This document shows, piece by piece, positions 23,301 through 32,840 of a stretch of DNA of 64,000 bases. Position 1 is the first letter of the stretch. Each line of letters opens with the position of its first letter. Under the pieces are notes generated by a model. It did not search any database. It had not been told where the DNA came from and was given only the letters and a program-made list of their open reading frames with translations. Position numbers and translations under genes: made by a program. This stretch comes from Undaria pinnatifida (taxonomy: Eukaryota; Sar; Phaeophyceae; Laminariales; Alariaceae): NCBI GenBank assembly GCA_012845835.1, contig JABAKD010000027.1, positions 13,066,487 to 13,130,486 on the forward strand, in the 5' to 3' direction.

Positions 23301-26300
23301 AATAGTTGTGTATCATGAGGAAAACGAATGCGAAGGGAAAATGCGTTGTTCTGCTCACCTGTCGGGCTTGAGGCTTTTGCTGCAGTAAGTCGATGAACCG
23401 TAAACGGTCCCAATGGCTAGGAAAATAGGCCAACGAAACCACTTGTAAGATTAAGAGAATGAGTGAGATGCAGTTCTTCAACCTGTCAGGCAGGAAGTGC
23501 TGGACTCAAAAATTCCCGTCTCTACAGTATCATATAACTTTGGCGTCTGGCATTCCCACCGTGTACCTCGCGCCCACCGTCCGCCTTGTGGTGTCCTCGC
23601 CCCTCCCTTCGCTGCTTCTGTCGTCGATATTCCCAATGTCTGGTACGGGTTTCCAGGTGCGTGTAACCCCGACCCTTGCCTCAACGGTGGCTCCTGCTCT
23701 ATTGATCCTGCTGGCGGACATGTGTGCTCCTGCGCCGAGGGATACGGTGGCATGGCCTGCCAAACCGACGATTCGTGTGAGTCGTGTGTGACACAATTAA
23801 ATTGTTAAGACATTTTCTTTCATTGGGTTGCTCGTATAGCCGCTTGTTCACCACGGACAATGGCTTCAGTGACATGGTCTACTGTAATGTGAGAAGATCA
23901 TCAGCATCAACAAGCGTTTACGAGATGGCCGGTGACAGGTTGCTTCCGTCAAGGGGAGTGCTCGCCGTACAAGATTGGAGCTGACTCGCTGATGGTACAC
24001 TCGCGGCGCTCGTTTCAAAATGAAAACCATTTACTCAAGCGTGCTTTATACGGCAAGCGTTCGACCGCCGAGCCATCCCACAAAAGGGGTGCAGCGGATT
24101 CTAAGATTTTTATGGGCTCCTAACATGAGGAGCTCAATATATCACCATCACCCGAAACATGACTTCAAAGGCACTTGCTCGGGCAATCCTACCGACACTT
24201 TCATGCGCTAGTCCTAAGACAAGTATACTGTTAAGAGTGTCGGAGGAACCGGTAGTTTCTCACTTGAGTATCTCAACCGGACTAGAACACCATTAGTTAA
24301 TCCAACAACTGCAACCCCTACCGCACTATAGAGGGATGACTCCGCCGTCCCCTTTCCCTCTGGCACACAAGCATTCGACCCTCGCATCCTCTATTCCTTT
24401 CACGAACATGAGTTCCCTCTCTCCCTGAAAAGCATGCCTCCCTTCCTCTTGCATCAGTCCCCCCTCTGACAAACATGTGTTCCTTTGTCTTGTGCCCCTG
24501 CCATATGTGCCCCACACACTACGTAACCCCGTGTCAAGCAGCTCTCGCGTCGTTCTACATCGAGCTGGACTACTCCGGTACTTGGACGGACGCCCGGCAA
24601 GCTGTATTCCAGTCTGCTGCTGACAGGTGGCACTTCTAAAACTTCCGCTCTTGACAAAGTTGTTGCGGTAAAGAGTGAGCTGGGCCACCGTATGGGGGAG
24701 GGGGGGATAATTTGGTGCTTGCCCTGATTGTTTGAACATTGACAGTGCATCTCTTTCGAGACGGAGATAGGGGAGGTTACGGTTGGGGTGTTTACTCAAA
24801 CAATAGAAAGGAACGATATAGTCTATAAGGTCTCTGTTCCGTCGGCGGGTAACCCCGCCCGTTACGCTTCGTAGGTGAAATTGTGTGTGTGTCCTCAACA
24901 TCTGAAATGGCCGTTCGAATGTGAAGCTTGAGCTGCGCGGAGCTGTTTTCCATTGCGTGTTTGCTTGCTTCGAAGTTTCTGTATGTATCCCGTTGGTAGC
25001 AATCAAAACAAAACCCTAACGTCGCCTTTATTTTCAGGCCCGATGGTGAGGACGCATTTTTCCGAGTTATGACGCTCCGCCCACCACCACAAGACCGAGT
25101 GTAGATCCTACACTGTGAACGCCCATTGCTGTGTGATAACACACCACCCTGCCCATGAATGTAAGGACCGTTTGGTATTCATATTAATACACAAAATCTA
25201 CATGAATTTCCTGTCAAAGGAGTAACGTTGGAGTTTTGTTTAAACCGTCTTGAGTATGCCACGGTTGCTTCGTTCGGTCTCCTGTTGACGGGCCCCCTAT
25301 GAAAGCTTCTTAGATAAATTGACCCCGTCATAATTGCATCACGGGTGTCGGGGATAAACTACACGGATTTTGGGGTGAGGTATTTTTTTCACGGTAAAAA
25401 TAGAAGCGGTCACGAATATACTGTGAAGTAGGAAGTTTTCAGAAAGAAGGACAAGTGAGCGAAAACAAGCGAGCTGTTGACGTATGTGTGTGAATACCAG
25501 TCTGTCACGTTCCACAGTTGATACCCAAAACAAAACGCATTGAAATATGGCAAGCGTAACAATTTTATCAAACGGGTCCATATTGGTCCACCTCCACCCT
25601 TGCGCTCTGTGTCTTTAGGTGGTCTGAAGTCATCACCAACGTGCCTTGCGGAGGGGCAACCAATTACCCCGCCGGTCGGCTTTTGATCACGGCGACTCTT
25701 GAGGAAATCGACGGAGAATACGGCACCTTGGGCTCTGCCGGCCCGACATCGATTTGGACGGCTTGCCCGGTGAGTGCAGATATCTGACGCGTGCTCCGGT
25801 AGAGGTAGAGTTTTTCGGCTAAACTAATAGTTTCTGAATGAAGGGGGCTGTTTAACCCAAAATAGTCGGCATGTCATTCTTGTTTCGATATAAGAGTCGT
25901 TGCATACCTAGGCCATGGGATTGTTGTTCAAGTTTGCTGGGCTCCTTCACCCCAAAATCATCAGAATTTCAATATTTGTTTTCATTATTATCGCTGTATA
26001 CGCCCATCATAGGCCATGGAACCGTTCATCGGGGAAAACGTTTTTACTTCTCCATATCCGTCTTTTGGGTGGGTGAGGTACAAATATAGTTCCTCGAGTG
26101 GTTAGGAGCCTCAGAAACCAATCGGTGCACCTCTACTGAAGCATGCGTCTTTGTGTCTTAGTACGGTATATGGAGCTCATTAACGCCCTTACAACTGGAA
26201 ACCCGTTTTGGGGGACACATCACTTAGAATTAATATAGGGGAGGGATTTGGGGCTCTTAAGGGGATAAGTAAAGGAGCCTCAGAAAACAAACGCAGCATC

Positions 26301-29300
26301 CCTCAGACAGATACCATGCGTCATCTGCTACGATCGGAGAAGCACTTTTTGACCGTTTTGTTTTCTGGCAGACCAGGCCTCCTCGCGAAGTGAGGAACAC
26401 TACACGCGAAAATCTTGAATATCGGCAATGTTATCCGGAGTTATATATCTACGAGTGGTTTAAGGCATTGGACTCATTGACTGGGTTGCACATTGAACTG
26501 CTGCTTCTGAAGGTCGCGTGTGGTACTGCGATCCTCGCGCGTGTTATCTTTTGTCTTGAAATAGTATGTATGGATTAATTCAATATCCCTCCCCATACTG
26601 CTGTCTGCCATATGCGCATGGCGTTCTATCCGTTTTTGTACACCAGACTATCAGCGCTGTCGGCGTCATGAGGTTCGACATCGCTGACATCGCCTGGATG
26701 GAGACCGAAGGCTTGTTCGAAGGCGTCATTCAGCACGAGATGGGCCACGTTATCGGAATCGGGTACGTACGTACCCCGGGCTGGCTGGAGGCATGCTGAC
26801 CGGAGTCCTCGCAGATTGACCACTTGCAAGTCCTTAGTTTAGTTATAACAGTGGTTTCCGTCTGCTTTCTGGGGAAAATTATGGGGTTTTACTATACACC
26901 AGGTGCAGTTCAATATTGTCGGATGACAAAATTAATGACTATTGCACATAAATTGCTGATAGGGCGAGTTAGAGGGACAACTGTAATTCAATAGTCCAAA
27001 ATCACTAATTAATTACCATTTTTGGTGATTCGGAGAGACATGACCATCTACGGTGGTCACCATTTCCCCTCTGAACTATATACCGCTGGTGCATAGATAA
27101 ATCAGCAGTGGTATTGGAATTCGTAGCGCTACTGTACTAAAAATGTGTGTGCATTGATCTTTAGTTAATAAGTCATACCCTGGTACCACGCTCTCGAAGA
27201 AACTATAATATTTAGTAGTGGCTACGTCTGAGGGAGACTACCTTTCCTTCTGGAGTTGCGCTCGAAACGTGCGCAAAATCTACTTTTGGGTCGAGCGACC
27301 CCATTTTGACAAAAATATGTTTCTAAAAAAACATATCACCAAGAGCGTTGTATGAACAGCCCTCTGTATTTAGCGGTAAAGCAATCACAACACAGTGTTT
27401 ACCCATTATTGCTGTCTGTGGAAGGGGCCACACAGAAAAAAAGAAGTCGATTCGGTTCGAAGCCGTCATCCACGCATGCAAAAAGTACGCATTAGGCGCC
27501 GAAGTCCACCTCACAAACGGTTCTTAGTGGAGGATGCAGCTCACGAATCGCGCAACTAGCCGAACACCTCACGGCGCTTCGAGCTTAGTGCACGCGATAT
27601 CTGCCTGGTGGGTGAAAACTCGACGTGTTCCATCACTGTCTTGTAGGGATGCGAGGGTCCATGGCCACACGACTAAGGCTATGCAGCAAATATGTACGCC
27701 TTCCCTGCAGTCCTGACACCCTCCCGGTTGTCCTGACACCCTCCCTGTTGTCCTGGTTTTTTATATGGAATTTGAGTCACCTCCCAACCCCAAATTGTCA
27801 AGATATTAGAGAGCCTCGTAGAAGTTTATTGTTGATGAACGGTGGGATTCGAACCCACGACTCCAAAAGCCCATGGTCTGCCGACGACGCCATTTGTTAA
27901 ATAAAATTATTAGACGGTGCTTCGTACATTTGAGTTCGAACTGGGAAAATGTTAGGTAATGGTTGGATCGCCTATCATCCAGACCTAGCCTTATACAGTA
28001 GACATCTCCGTTTAAGGGACGCCGAGATAAGGGAAAACGGCATATAATCGGCCTCAACTTCCTGTGCACCGTTTATGCCCAAATTAAGGGACCCTGATAG
28101 TAGCTGCAACGCTCAATATAGTGGACCCCAGAGTCTGTCATCATTGGCCAATACACTGCCTCCCGATTGCGAAACGGCATAGATAGAGGTTACTACAAAA
28201 GGAGTTATGTGCGCGCAAAGTGCCATATGTGACAAATCTATTAAGGGGCGTCGGTACGTACGGGACCTTTCCGCCAAGAGGCACCATTATGGTCCCATAG
28301 AAGAGGATACCTAACGTTACACCATGCCACCGCTTACGTGATCCCAGGACCTTGTGGGGAGATTGCTCGACGTGCAGGACGGACGGCGACTCTAACTGGA
28401 AGTGTCCCGCTGCCGTGGCTGTCTACAACGATCTTCTGGGCGACCCGGCTGGAAGCGATGCCGACATTATTGAGCTGGACGGAGGGAGTGGTGAGACAAC
28501 AAAAGTGCTACCTACGATATAAGTATGTCATATTCACGTTTTGCTAAACAAATTTCCACATCTGGGACAGATCATGATCTAAATCATAATGAAAATATGT
28601 ATATATTATCTTTGAAGAGCAGATCCTGCACTTACCGTTATGAGCTGCCGTGCAGGATCTGTACATAAAATATGGATCCAGCCCAGAATTCACGCGCGGG
28701 ATAATGCAGATCGCACGGCTTCCAGCCGGTAACATGAGCTGGACCGCACAGATCTTCCTTGAAAGATCTAGATCATCAAGTGGGGATAGAGAGATCATCT
28801 GTCCGATGTGTGAAAGTTTCTGGCTGACGGCTCCCTGTGTATGCATAGCTCAGGAAGTGGGGAATAATCATTGCTAAGTTGAATCATCCTACGGTAGGAG
28901 TAGCTCTCTTTGGGCCAAAGGTTTCTGATCGATCTGATTGGTTGAGCTCCTCAAGTGTAGAACCATAATTGGTTATCATAGTATGATTGATCGTGTTACG
29001 GGTTTACTTGTTTTGGGACCAGCCCATAGAAATGCTGGTCGGGTTGCGCGAACGAATGTTTGTCATGGTTCGGGTGATGTTGACATTCACCTCCTCCTCA
29101 TGTTAGGAGCTCGGAAAATTCTCAGAATCTGCTTCGCCCCTAGCGTGGAATGGCTCGTTTCTCGATGTCGACGTTTGGCTGAGGCATCGGTCTCTTCGAC
29201 AAAGGAGCCTCAGAATAGGTAGGGTCACGTCTACCGTGGACCGCGTCCAGCGTCGATCGCTCTCGAACCCCCCCCAGCCAGAACAATAAGGCTTTGGTGC

Positions 29301-32300
29301 ACATGGGTCGGCATATGGTTAACTTAAGCCGCTACGACTCCCTTGGCACCAAACCCTTCGACTCCGCCAAACTCCTACGCAAACCCCCGTTCCACACTCC
29401 CCATGGTGCTAATGATATATGGCAGGAACTGCGTGCGGCCACTTCGACGAATCTATCTTCGAGGATGAGCTGATGACAGGCTATGTCAACAGGGTGAGAT
29501 ACACTCGACGGATAGCTTGTCGACATGGTACACGGCTGTGGTACTGCCCTTGAGGGCTTCGGGTGACACGGTTTCTCTTTAGAGGGCTTTATGACGACGT
29601 TTGTTTGTGACCGGGCATGCATTGCTCGTCCTAATACCGGGAATCGCGCGCGTCACAAGCTAAACGCGGTGTTTTTTTGGATGTCGTTCGGAGTGACTGC
29701 GTACTGGTAAAAACTGTTTGATCGGTTTCGTATATATTTTAAGTGTCAAGATCCGATATTTTTCTGGATGCCGTGACATTTTCTACGATAGTCCCCCCCA
29801 AAACCAGCGATTTTCTCAACGAACGTTTCACGGCTGCTCGACACAAGAAAGGCCGCTATTAAAAAATAGTCCACATATGTTTTATTGTTTGCTAATGACT
29901 ATCGAACGATGACGTCGGGGTGGCAAGGGGCACCGTATTTCAGGAGGTACGGCCGGTATCTGGTGTTTAAAACCGGCGATTTCGTCAAAGAAAAGTTGGG
30001 GGGGGCACCGTAGAACGACTCTCCTTTTGAGCAACTGCGTACTGGTTAAAACTGTTTGGTCGGTTCCCTATATAGTCTATGTGTCGAGAAAACAACGCCG
30101 CTACAGACGGAACATTGCCGCCCGAGAACAAGTAACGAGAGTAATCCAACCATGCAATTATTTTACAGCGGGTGCTTTGGTGACGAAATGCCTTCAGACT
30201 GCCGGGGCTTGCCTAACATATTTTCGTGTTCCCGATGGTTGTTTCCAATTGACACCGTTGACATGCTCATCATTAGCCGTCGGTATTTTTTATCGGGCGA
30301 CGCGTCCATTGTTTCGCGTAAAAAAGGAAGTCGGTTCACGAATGAGGCGTAAAATTGCATGCAGCAATACGATAAAACAATGTAGGTGCCACCCGCCCCC
30401 CCCCCCCCCTCCGCGCCCCTAGCGTAGCATGGCAGACAAACGTTACCGTAGAGGTAATCTACTTTTCCCCTGCAAGGTCCTTGACTTGAAGAGTTCTATA
30501 CCTCACTCAAAAGCTAATTTTGAGGAAGGACTAAAGCGTAACACCCGTCATGACCTACAGGTATGTCATATACAAAAATCTATCGCCACGCACAAAACTC
30601 ATACCTGGTACCTGGTATGTACGAGTATTGCAACACTAGAGGAGTGGCGTTTCCGACGACTTTGGGTTTAAAGGAACCCCCGCTGTTCAGAAACAATTTC
30701 ATTTTTGTTTTTAGCCGAAAAATGTGAACCTCCATCGTAGCAGGCGTAGGGTTTAAAACATGAACTTATAACGAAGTGTGTGCGTGCCTGGCGTTCGCAG
30801 GATGGTATGCCACTGTCGAAGATGACGGCGGCATTGCTCGACGACACCAATTACATCGTCGACCCTAGCATGGTGAGAAGACCAACAAGCTACTATTGGA
30901 GAAGAAAGGGGGGGGGTACTCATTTGCTCCGTGGCTTAGTGATTTGACCATCGACCACGCGTCCCGCTCGAGACAGAGCACCGTTCTTGATGCAGCTGGA
31001 GACGCCTCCAACATTTGGGCGTCATATTCGCGTGTCTCCATCAAATACATGATAAAACCATTGCTCTGCATATCCCCTGCCTGCTTGGCCGTCCGTGGCC
31101 AGCGTCAATCTCTCAGGATGGCGATATTTTTCGCGTTACTGTCTATGGGGACAAACTTGTCCATGGCCGTGGTCCGTAGAATCATAACGACAAAGAGGGG
31201 TGGTGGGTAAATTCACATCATGTGCATAGTTGTATTCCTATGACTACCAACCCTCGCATCCCAACAATGTCCGAACGGAGCACGTCGGATCTGCGCGGAG
31301 GTGGAGGGGGTTCTTTTGTTTCCTGCCCTTTGTCGTTTGATCGCTGACCACGCATCCTTTTCGAGACGGAGCACCGTTTGGGGAAGCACTTTCAGGAGCT
31401 TTTTTTCCAAACCTAGGGCCATTCGCGCGTGAAGCTACTCCGTTCAGCGATATACGCCGCCATGAAGTTGTTTGCCAAGCTATATACGCATTAAGCTAAA
31501 GTACCCACGGGGACGTCGTTAACTAAAGTGCCACCGGAGGCACCTTCAAGACATCATTTTTTCGGGTGAGGTTAGGAGGCGGTTGACTCGTGCTACGGCA
31601 GGGAGGCACCATTCATTTTATGGAGCTCCTCACTTGTCGAGGAGCGGTGCACCTCACACAAAACCTTGTTTTTTTGTGCACACGGCAAGTGCAATCCGAT
31701 TAACAAAACCCGTGACCCAGGAATACAAAACGATCAGTTAGATTAAGCAGCCACCTCATTCACAAAATAAATGTTCTTGTAGTGGTATACCTTAATACTG
31801 TTATCGTAGAATGCGTCGATTGTAAGTTGGTGACGCTACAGAGTACGTTGGTCACAATATCCGCCACGGATATTGAAGTGCATGTTTAGGTGGATGCCTC
31901 CCTCACTAGTAAGCAGAATCAGCTTCGAATGCCAATCAGTGTTTGTATTTAGACTTTCCGTTCTTTCTCTCGCACACGAAAATTCGTTTCCACTGCCATT
32001 CAATACTTGAGTTTAGATGGATGTGAAACCTCTTCCCACCAGCGCTAGCAAACACCATCCGCTTAGAATGTCAATCAATGCTCGTGCTTCGATGGATGCC
32101 CACACTCTCCCTCCCTCGTTGGTAAACAAAATCCGCTCCGATTTTCCATCAATGGTTTGTGGGTGTGGGTGGATGCCTCTGCCGTCCCTCCCGCGCTACC
32201 GTATTAAACTAAATCCTCTTGGAGTGTTTACACCCCCCCTCCCGCTCTCGCACGCGATTTCGGACGCCCACCAATATTTGTCTTTAGGTGGATGCCTACA

Positions 32301-32452
32301 CTCTCCCTTCCCGCCGCGAGAACTCCATCGTGACCGAGCCTGCTCCTGACGCGTTTGTGCTGGGAGATATCGCTGTGGACACGATGATCGACCTCATCGA
32401 CGAAGACGGGGAGGTCTCCGGCCAGATGGTTGGAATCAATATGCAGTTCTAA
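19741..32452 (+). CDS. secreted mucin-EGF-leishmanolysin-like zinc metalloprotease (M8), ten exons
   Basis: Exons: 19741-20326, 21973-23277, 23657-23776, 24542-24626, 25619-25769, 26647-26762, 28348-28490, 29426-29493, 30801-30872, 32288-32452. All junctions are GT-AG and the phases close exactly to 936 residues plus TAA. Seen in order: signal peptide (about 1-22); an unrecognised N-terminal domain with 8 Cys near its end (23-195); a Thr/Pro stalk (196-630); an EGF-like domain (Cys 633, 638, 644, 654, 656, 665); and a protease (about 671-936). The protease has HEMGHVIGIGTLW with zinc ligands His779 and His783 and catalytic Glu780, third zinc His841 in GTACGHF, and Met852 of the Met-turn in DELMTGYV. 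The 11-residue His-Met spacing matches leishmanolysins. The family cleaves proteins in the extracellular space. I see no C-terminal membrane anchor. Alternative start: an in-frame ATG at 19,606 would remove the signal-peptide position. Least certain are the exon 1-2 junction and the GTGGCA donor of exon 4. Confidence 0.88.
20327..20426 (+). repeat. 50-bp tandem duplication carrying the intron-1 donor
   Basis: Units 20,327-20,376 and 20,377-20,426 differ at one base (49/50). Each begins GTGAGTGAGTGAGG, so the 5' splice site is present twice. Use of the second would put an in-frame TGA in the mRNA. Confidence 0.95.
20472..20739 (-). mobile_element. M1 MITE-like element in intron 1
   Basis: Inverse orientation. 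The right end is 'TGCACCTCTATCGTAGTGCG' then CGTGTC; the left end is the diverged 'CTAGGGTAGAGAGAGGTGCA'. The inner block 'CCCATGGTGTGGCCTAGGTA' is conserved. Confidence 0.7.
21442..21698 (-). mobile_element. M1 MITE-like element in intron 1
   Basis: Ends GACGCATGCTGCGGTAGAGG (then TGCACC) and 'TACCTCTATCGCAGCAAGCA'. Contains 'CCCGACGATTTGGGTTTAAG'. Confidence 0.75.
21973..23277 (+). CDS. protease gene exon 2: Thr/Pro-rich stalk
   Basis: Residues 196-630, phase 1 to 1. Almost entirely Thr, Pro and Ala. It is built from about 14 copies of a 28-residue (84-bp) unit of the form AADTPAPTTAPTPGPTTAPT followed by TAPTTAPT. One copy is extended to 36 residues. It is likely heavily O-glycosylated and extended, separating the N-terminal domain from the protease (inference from composition). 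The minus strand is also open (Val/Gly-rich) purely because of the repeat. Donor is GTATGA. Confidence 0.85.
23657..23776 (+). CDS. protease gene exon 3: EGF-like domain
   Basis: Residues 631-670, a symmetrical phase 1-1 exon holding exactly one EGF-like module. The pattern is CxxxxCLNGGSC, then VCSCAEGYGGMAC, with all six Cys. The acceptor is 'GGTTTCCAG' and the donor GTGAGT. A single-module 1-1 exon is the classic shuffling unit. The preceding 379-bp intron 2 holds no recognised element. Confidence 0.92.
23777..24541 (+). other. intron 3, containing an M4 repeat
   Basis: 765 bp. The M4 blocks 'CATGACTTCAAAGGCACTTG' and 'CGGGCAATCCTACCGACA' lie at about 24,090-24,290. The acceptor follows 'CCCCGTGTCAAGCAG'. 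Confidence 0.6.
24542..24626 (+). CDS. protease gene exon 4: start of M8 domain
   Basis: Residues 671-699 (SFYIELDYSG, then QAVFQSAADR). It matches the opening of small leishmanolysin-like domains, where a hydrophobic strand precedes an AAxRW helix. The donor GTGGCA is weak, but splicing to 25,619 restores R-W-S-E-V-I-T in frame. Confidence 0.85.
25619..25769 (+). CDS. protease gene exon 5
   Basis: Residues 699-749 (WSEVITNVPCGG, LLITATLEEIDGEYG, LGSAGPTSIW). The 'IDG-x-x-G-x-LG-x-AGPT' segment is typical of secreted M8-like peptidases just upstream of the zinc helix. Acceptor 'GTGTCTTTAG', donor GTGAGT, ends in phase 0. Confidence 0.9.
25786..26149 (+). mobile_element. composite M1 element in intron 5
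   Basis: Ends GACGCGTGCTCCGGTAGAGG and 'TGCACCTCTACTGAAGCATG' then CGTC. The inner blocks occur twice ('TTAACCCAAAATAGTCGG' and 'TTCACCCCAAAATCATCAG', each followed by 'AGGCCATGG'). This suggests a nested or internally duplicated copy. A further partial copy runs on to ~26,335. Confidence 0.65.
26647..26762 (+). CDS. protease gene exon 6: zinc-binding helix
   Basis: Residues 750-788. Carries VMRFDIADIAWMETEG and the active-site helix HEMGHVIGIG (CAC of His779 at 26,734). The first two zinc His and the catalytic Glu are intact. Donor GTACGT, phase 2. Confidence 0.93.
26763..28347 (+). other. intron 6, with tRNA-like and TIR-like remnants
   Basis: 1,585 bp. Contains a tRNA-like stretch at 27,845-27,900 (see separate entry) and a 'CAGTAGACATCTCCGTTTAA' motif (27,998) reminiscent of pogo-type termini, with no partner found. 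Acceptor 'ACGTGATCCCAG'. Confidence 0.55.
27845..27905 (-). other. tRNA-like remnant or LTR-element primer region
   Basis: Minus strand: an A-box-like TGGCGTCGTCGGCAGA, then a perfect T-arm with GGGTTCGAATCCC. There is no matching acceptor stem, so it is not a functional tRNA. The A-box side, with adjoining 'TTTAACAAATGG', resembles the LTR/internal junction of the TRIM-like element at 49,490-49,510 (reverse complement). Confidence 0.4.
28348..28490 (+). CDS. protease gene exon 7
   Basis: Residues 788-836. Begins with TLWGDCSTC, completing GIGTLW after the zinc helix, and then CPAAVAVYNDLLGDPAGS. The start at 28,348 is preferred over a later AG (28,377) because it restores the family's TLW motif; both keep frame. 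Donor GTGAGA. Confidence 0.88.
28551..28820. mobile_element. nested foldback element in intron 7
   Basis: Outer arms of ~30 bp (28,551-28,580 and 28,791-28,820; 'CCACATCTGGGACAGATCAT' against its imperfect complement). An inner 12-bp stem CAGATCCTGCAC / GTGCAGGATCTG lies at about 28,620-28,663. It is non-coding. Confidence 0.6.
28890..29115 (-). repeat. M4 repeat in intron 7
   Basis: The reverse complement contains 'CATTCGTTCGCGCAACCCGA' and 'CTGGTCCCAAAACAAGTA', matching 8241-8520 and 53,840-54,070. Confidence 0.55.
29426..29493 (+). CDS. protease gene exon 8: third zinc His and Met-turn
   Basis: Residues 836-858 (GTACGHFDESIFEDELMTGY). His841 (CAC 29,440) is the expected third zinc ligand and Met852 the Met-turn methionine. 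The spacing of 11 equals that of classical leishmanolysin. Ends in phase 0, donor GTGAGA. Confidence 0.92.
29783..30013 (-). mobile_element. M3 MITE-like element in intron 8
   Basis: Ends TTCTACGATAGTCCCCCC and the inverse GGGGGGCACCGTAGAA (231 bp). The reverse complement aligns with 50,254-50,494, sharing 'TGCCACCCCGACGTCATCGT' and 'TGTCGAGCAGCCRYGAAACG'. Confidence 0.8.
30442..30748 (-). mobile_element. M1 MITE-like element in intron 8
   Basis: Inverse orientation. Right end 'GTGAACCTCCATCGTAGCAG' then GCG; inner 'CCGACGACTTTGGGTTTAAA'. Contains two overlapping TACCTGGTA motifs (30,602-30,617). The left end is diverged. Confidence 0.6.
30801..30872 (+). CDS. protease gene exon 9
   Basis: Residues 859-882 (DGMPLSKMTAALLDDTNYIV, DPSM), phase 0-0, 24 codons. 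Corresponds to the 'PLSRMT-x-AAL-x-DLGY-x-VD' helix that follows the Met-turn in secreted M8-like peptidases. Donor GTGAGA. Confidence 0.9.
31585..31819 (+). mobile_element. M1-like element in intron 9
   Basis: Left end GACTCGTGCTACGGCAGGGAGG and right end 'CTTAATACTGTTATCGTAGA' then ATGCGTC, with inner 'GAGCTCCTCACTTG'. More diverged than other copies. Confidence 0.55.
31880..32287 (+). repeat. tandem copies of the exon-10 splice acceptor region
   Basis: Four degenerate units (starting about 31,886, 32,010, 32,085 and 32,164) precede the real exon 10. Each has a TTTAG/GTGGATG-like start, a CTCCCTYCC stretch, then often GTAAAC or GTAAGC, and 'TCAATGTTTGTG'-like sequence. The true acceptor and first 25 bases of exon 10 (32,282-32,312) are the last unit. 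Confidence 0.7.
32288..32452 (+). CDS. protease gene exon 10 (C-terminus)
   Basis: Residues 883-936 and TAA at 32,450. Starts VDAYTLPSRREN, which continues the VD-x-x-x-ADAY-x-LP end of the M8-like core. An acidic C-terminal extension follows (LGDIAVDTMIDLIDEDGE). There is no membrane segment or GPI-type hydrophobic tail. The last ~29 bp of coding plus stop are the first unit of a tandem array running into the 3' region. Confidence 0.9.
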   Translation: MDAYTLPSRRENSIVTEPAPDAFVLGDIAVDTMIDLIDEDGEVSGQMVGINMQF

Positions 32453-32840
32453 CCTGCTACACAACGGGTGGGTCTGATAAAAATGGCTGGAACAGGAATG
32501 CACTTCTAACCTGACAGCCAACGAGCGTGTTCCGCTGTTTCGTTCGCATGACTACAATCGAGATGTAGAGTTCAAACCTGCCAGCCAACGGTCGTGGGTA
32601 CATCAGATGGTCGGGTTCGAGATGCGGGCCAAACCAAAGGACTGGAACCGAGACGCAGTTCCAACGAGATGGCTGGAGAAAAAAATGCACCGCCAACGAA
32701 ATGGCTGAAATCGTGGTGTGTTTCGAACCAGATGGGTGGAGTCGAGAAGGAATTATAATCATATTGCTGTAATCGAGATAAAGTTCTAGCCATATTGACT
32801 GGAGCCGAAATCGAGATTCAGTTCTAACCATAAGGCTAGA
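32424..32840 (+). repeat. ~30-bp tandem array derived from the end of exon 10
   Basis: About ten degenerate copies of ATGGCTGGAATCGAGATGCA-GTTCTAACC, several extended by 'TGCCAGCCAACG'. The first unit is coding and supplies the stop codon; later units are non-coding. Good later copies start at about 32,483, 32,551, 32,606 and 32,793. Confidence 0.75.

Noticed and set aside
21851-23413. 520-codon minus-strand Val/Gly-rich frame
   Set aside because: It is the antisense shadow of the 84-bp Thr/Pro minisatellite; the plus strand splices in phase with real domains.
27998-28140. pogo/Tc1-like terminus CAGTAGACATCTCCG
   Set aside because: Single short resemblance, with no opposite terminus or transposase in the window.
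28378-28490. Shorter exon 7 starting at 28,378
   Set aside because: Also in phase, but it loses the TLW motif that follows HExxHxxGxG in the family; the start at 28,348 restores it.
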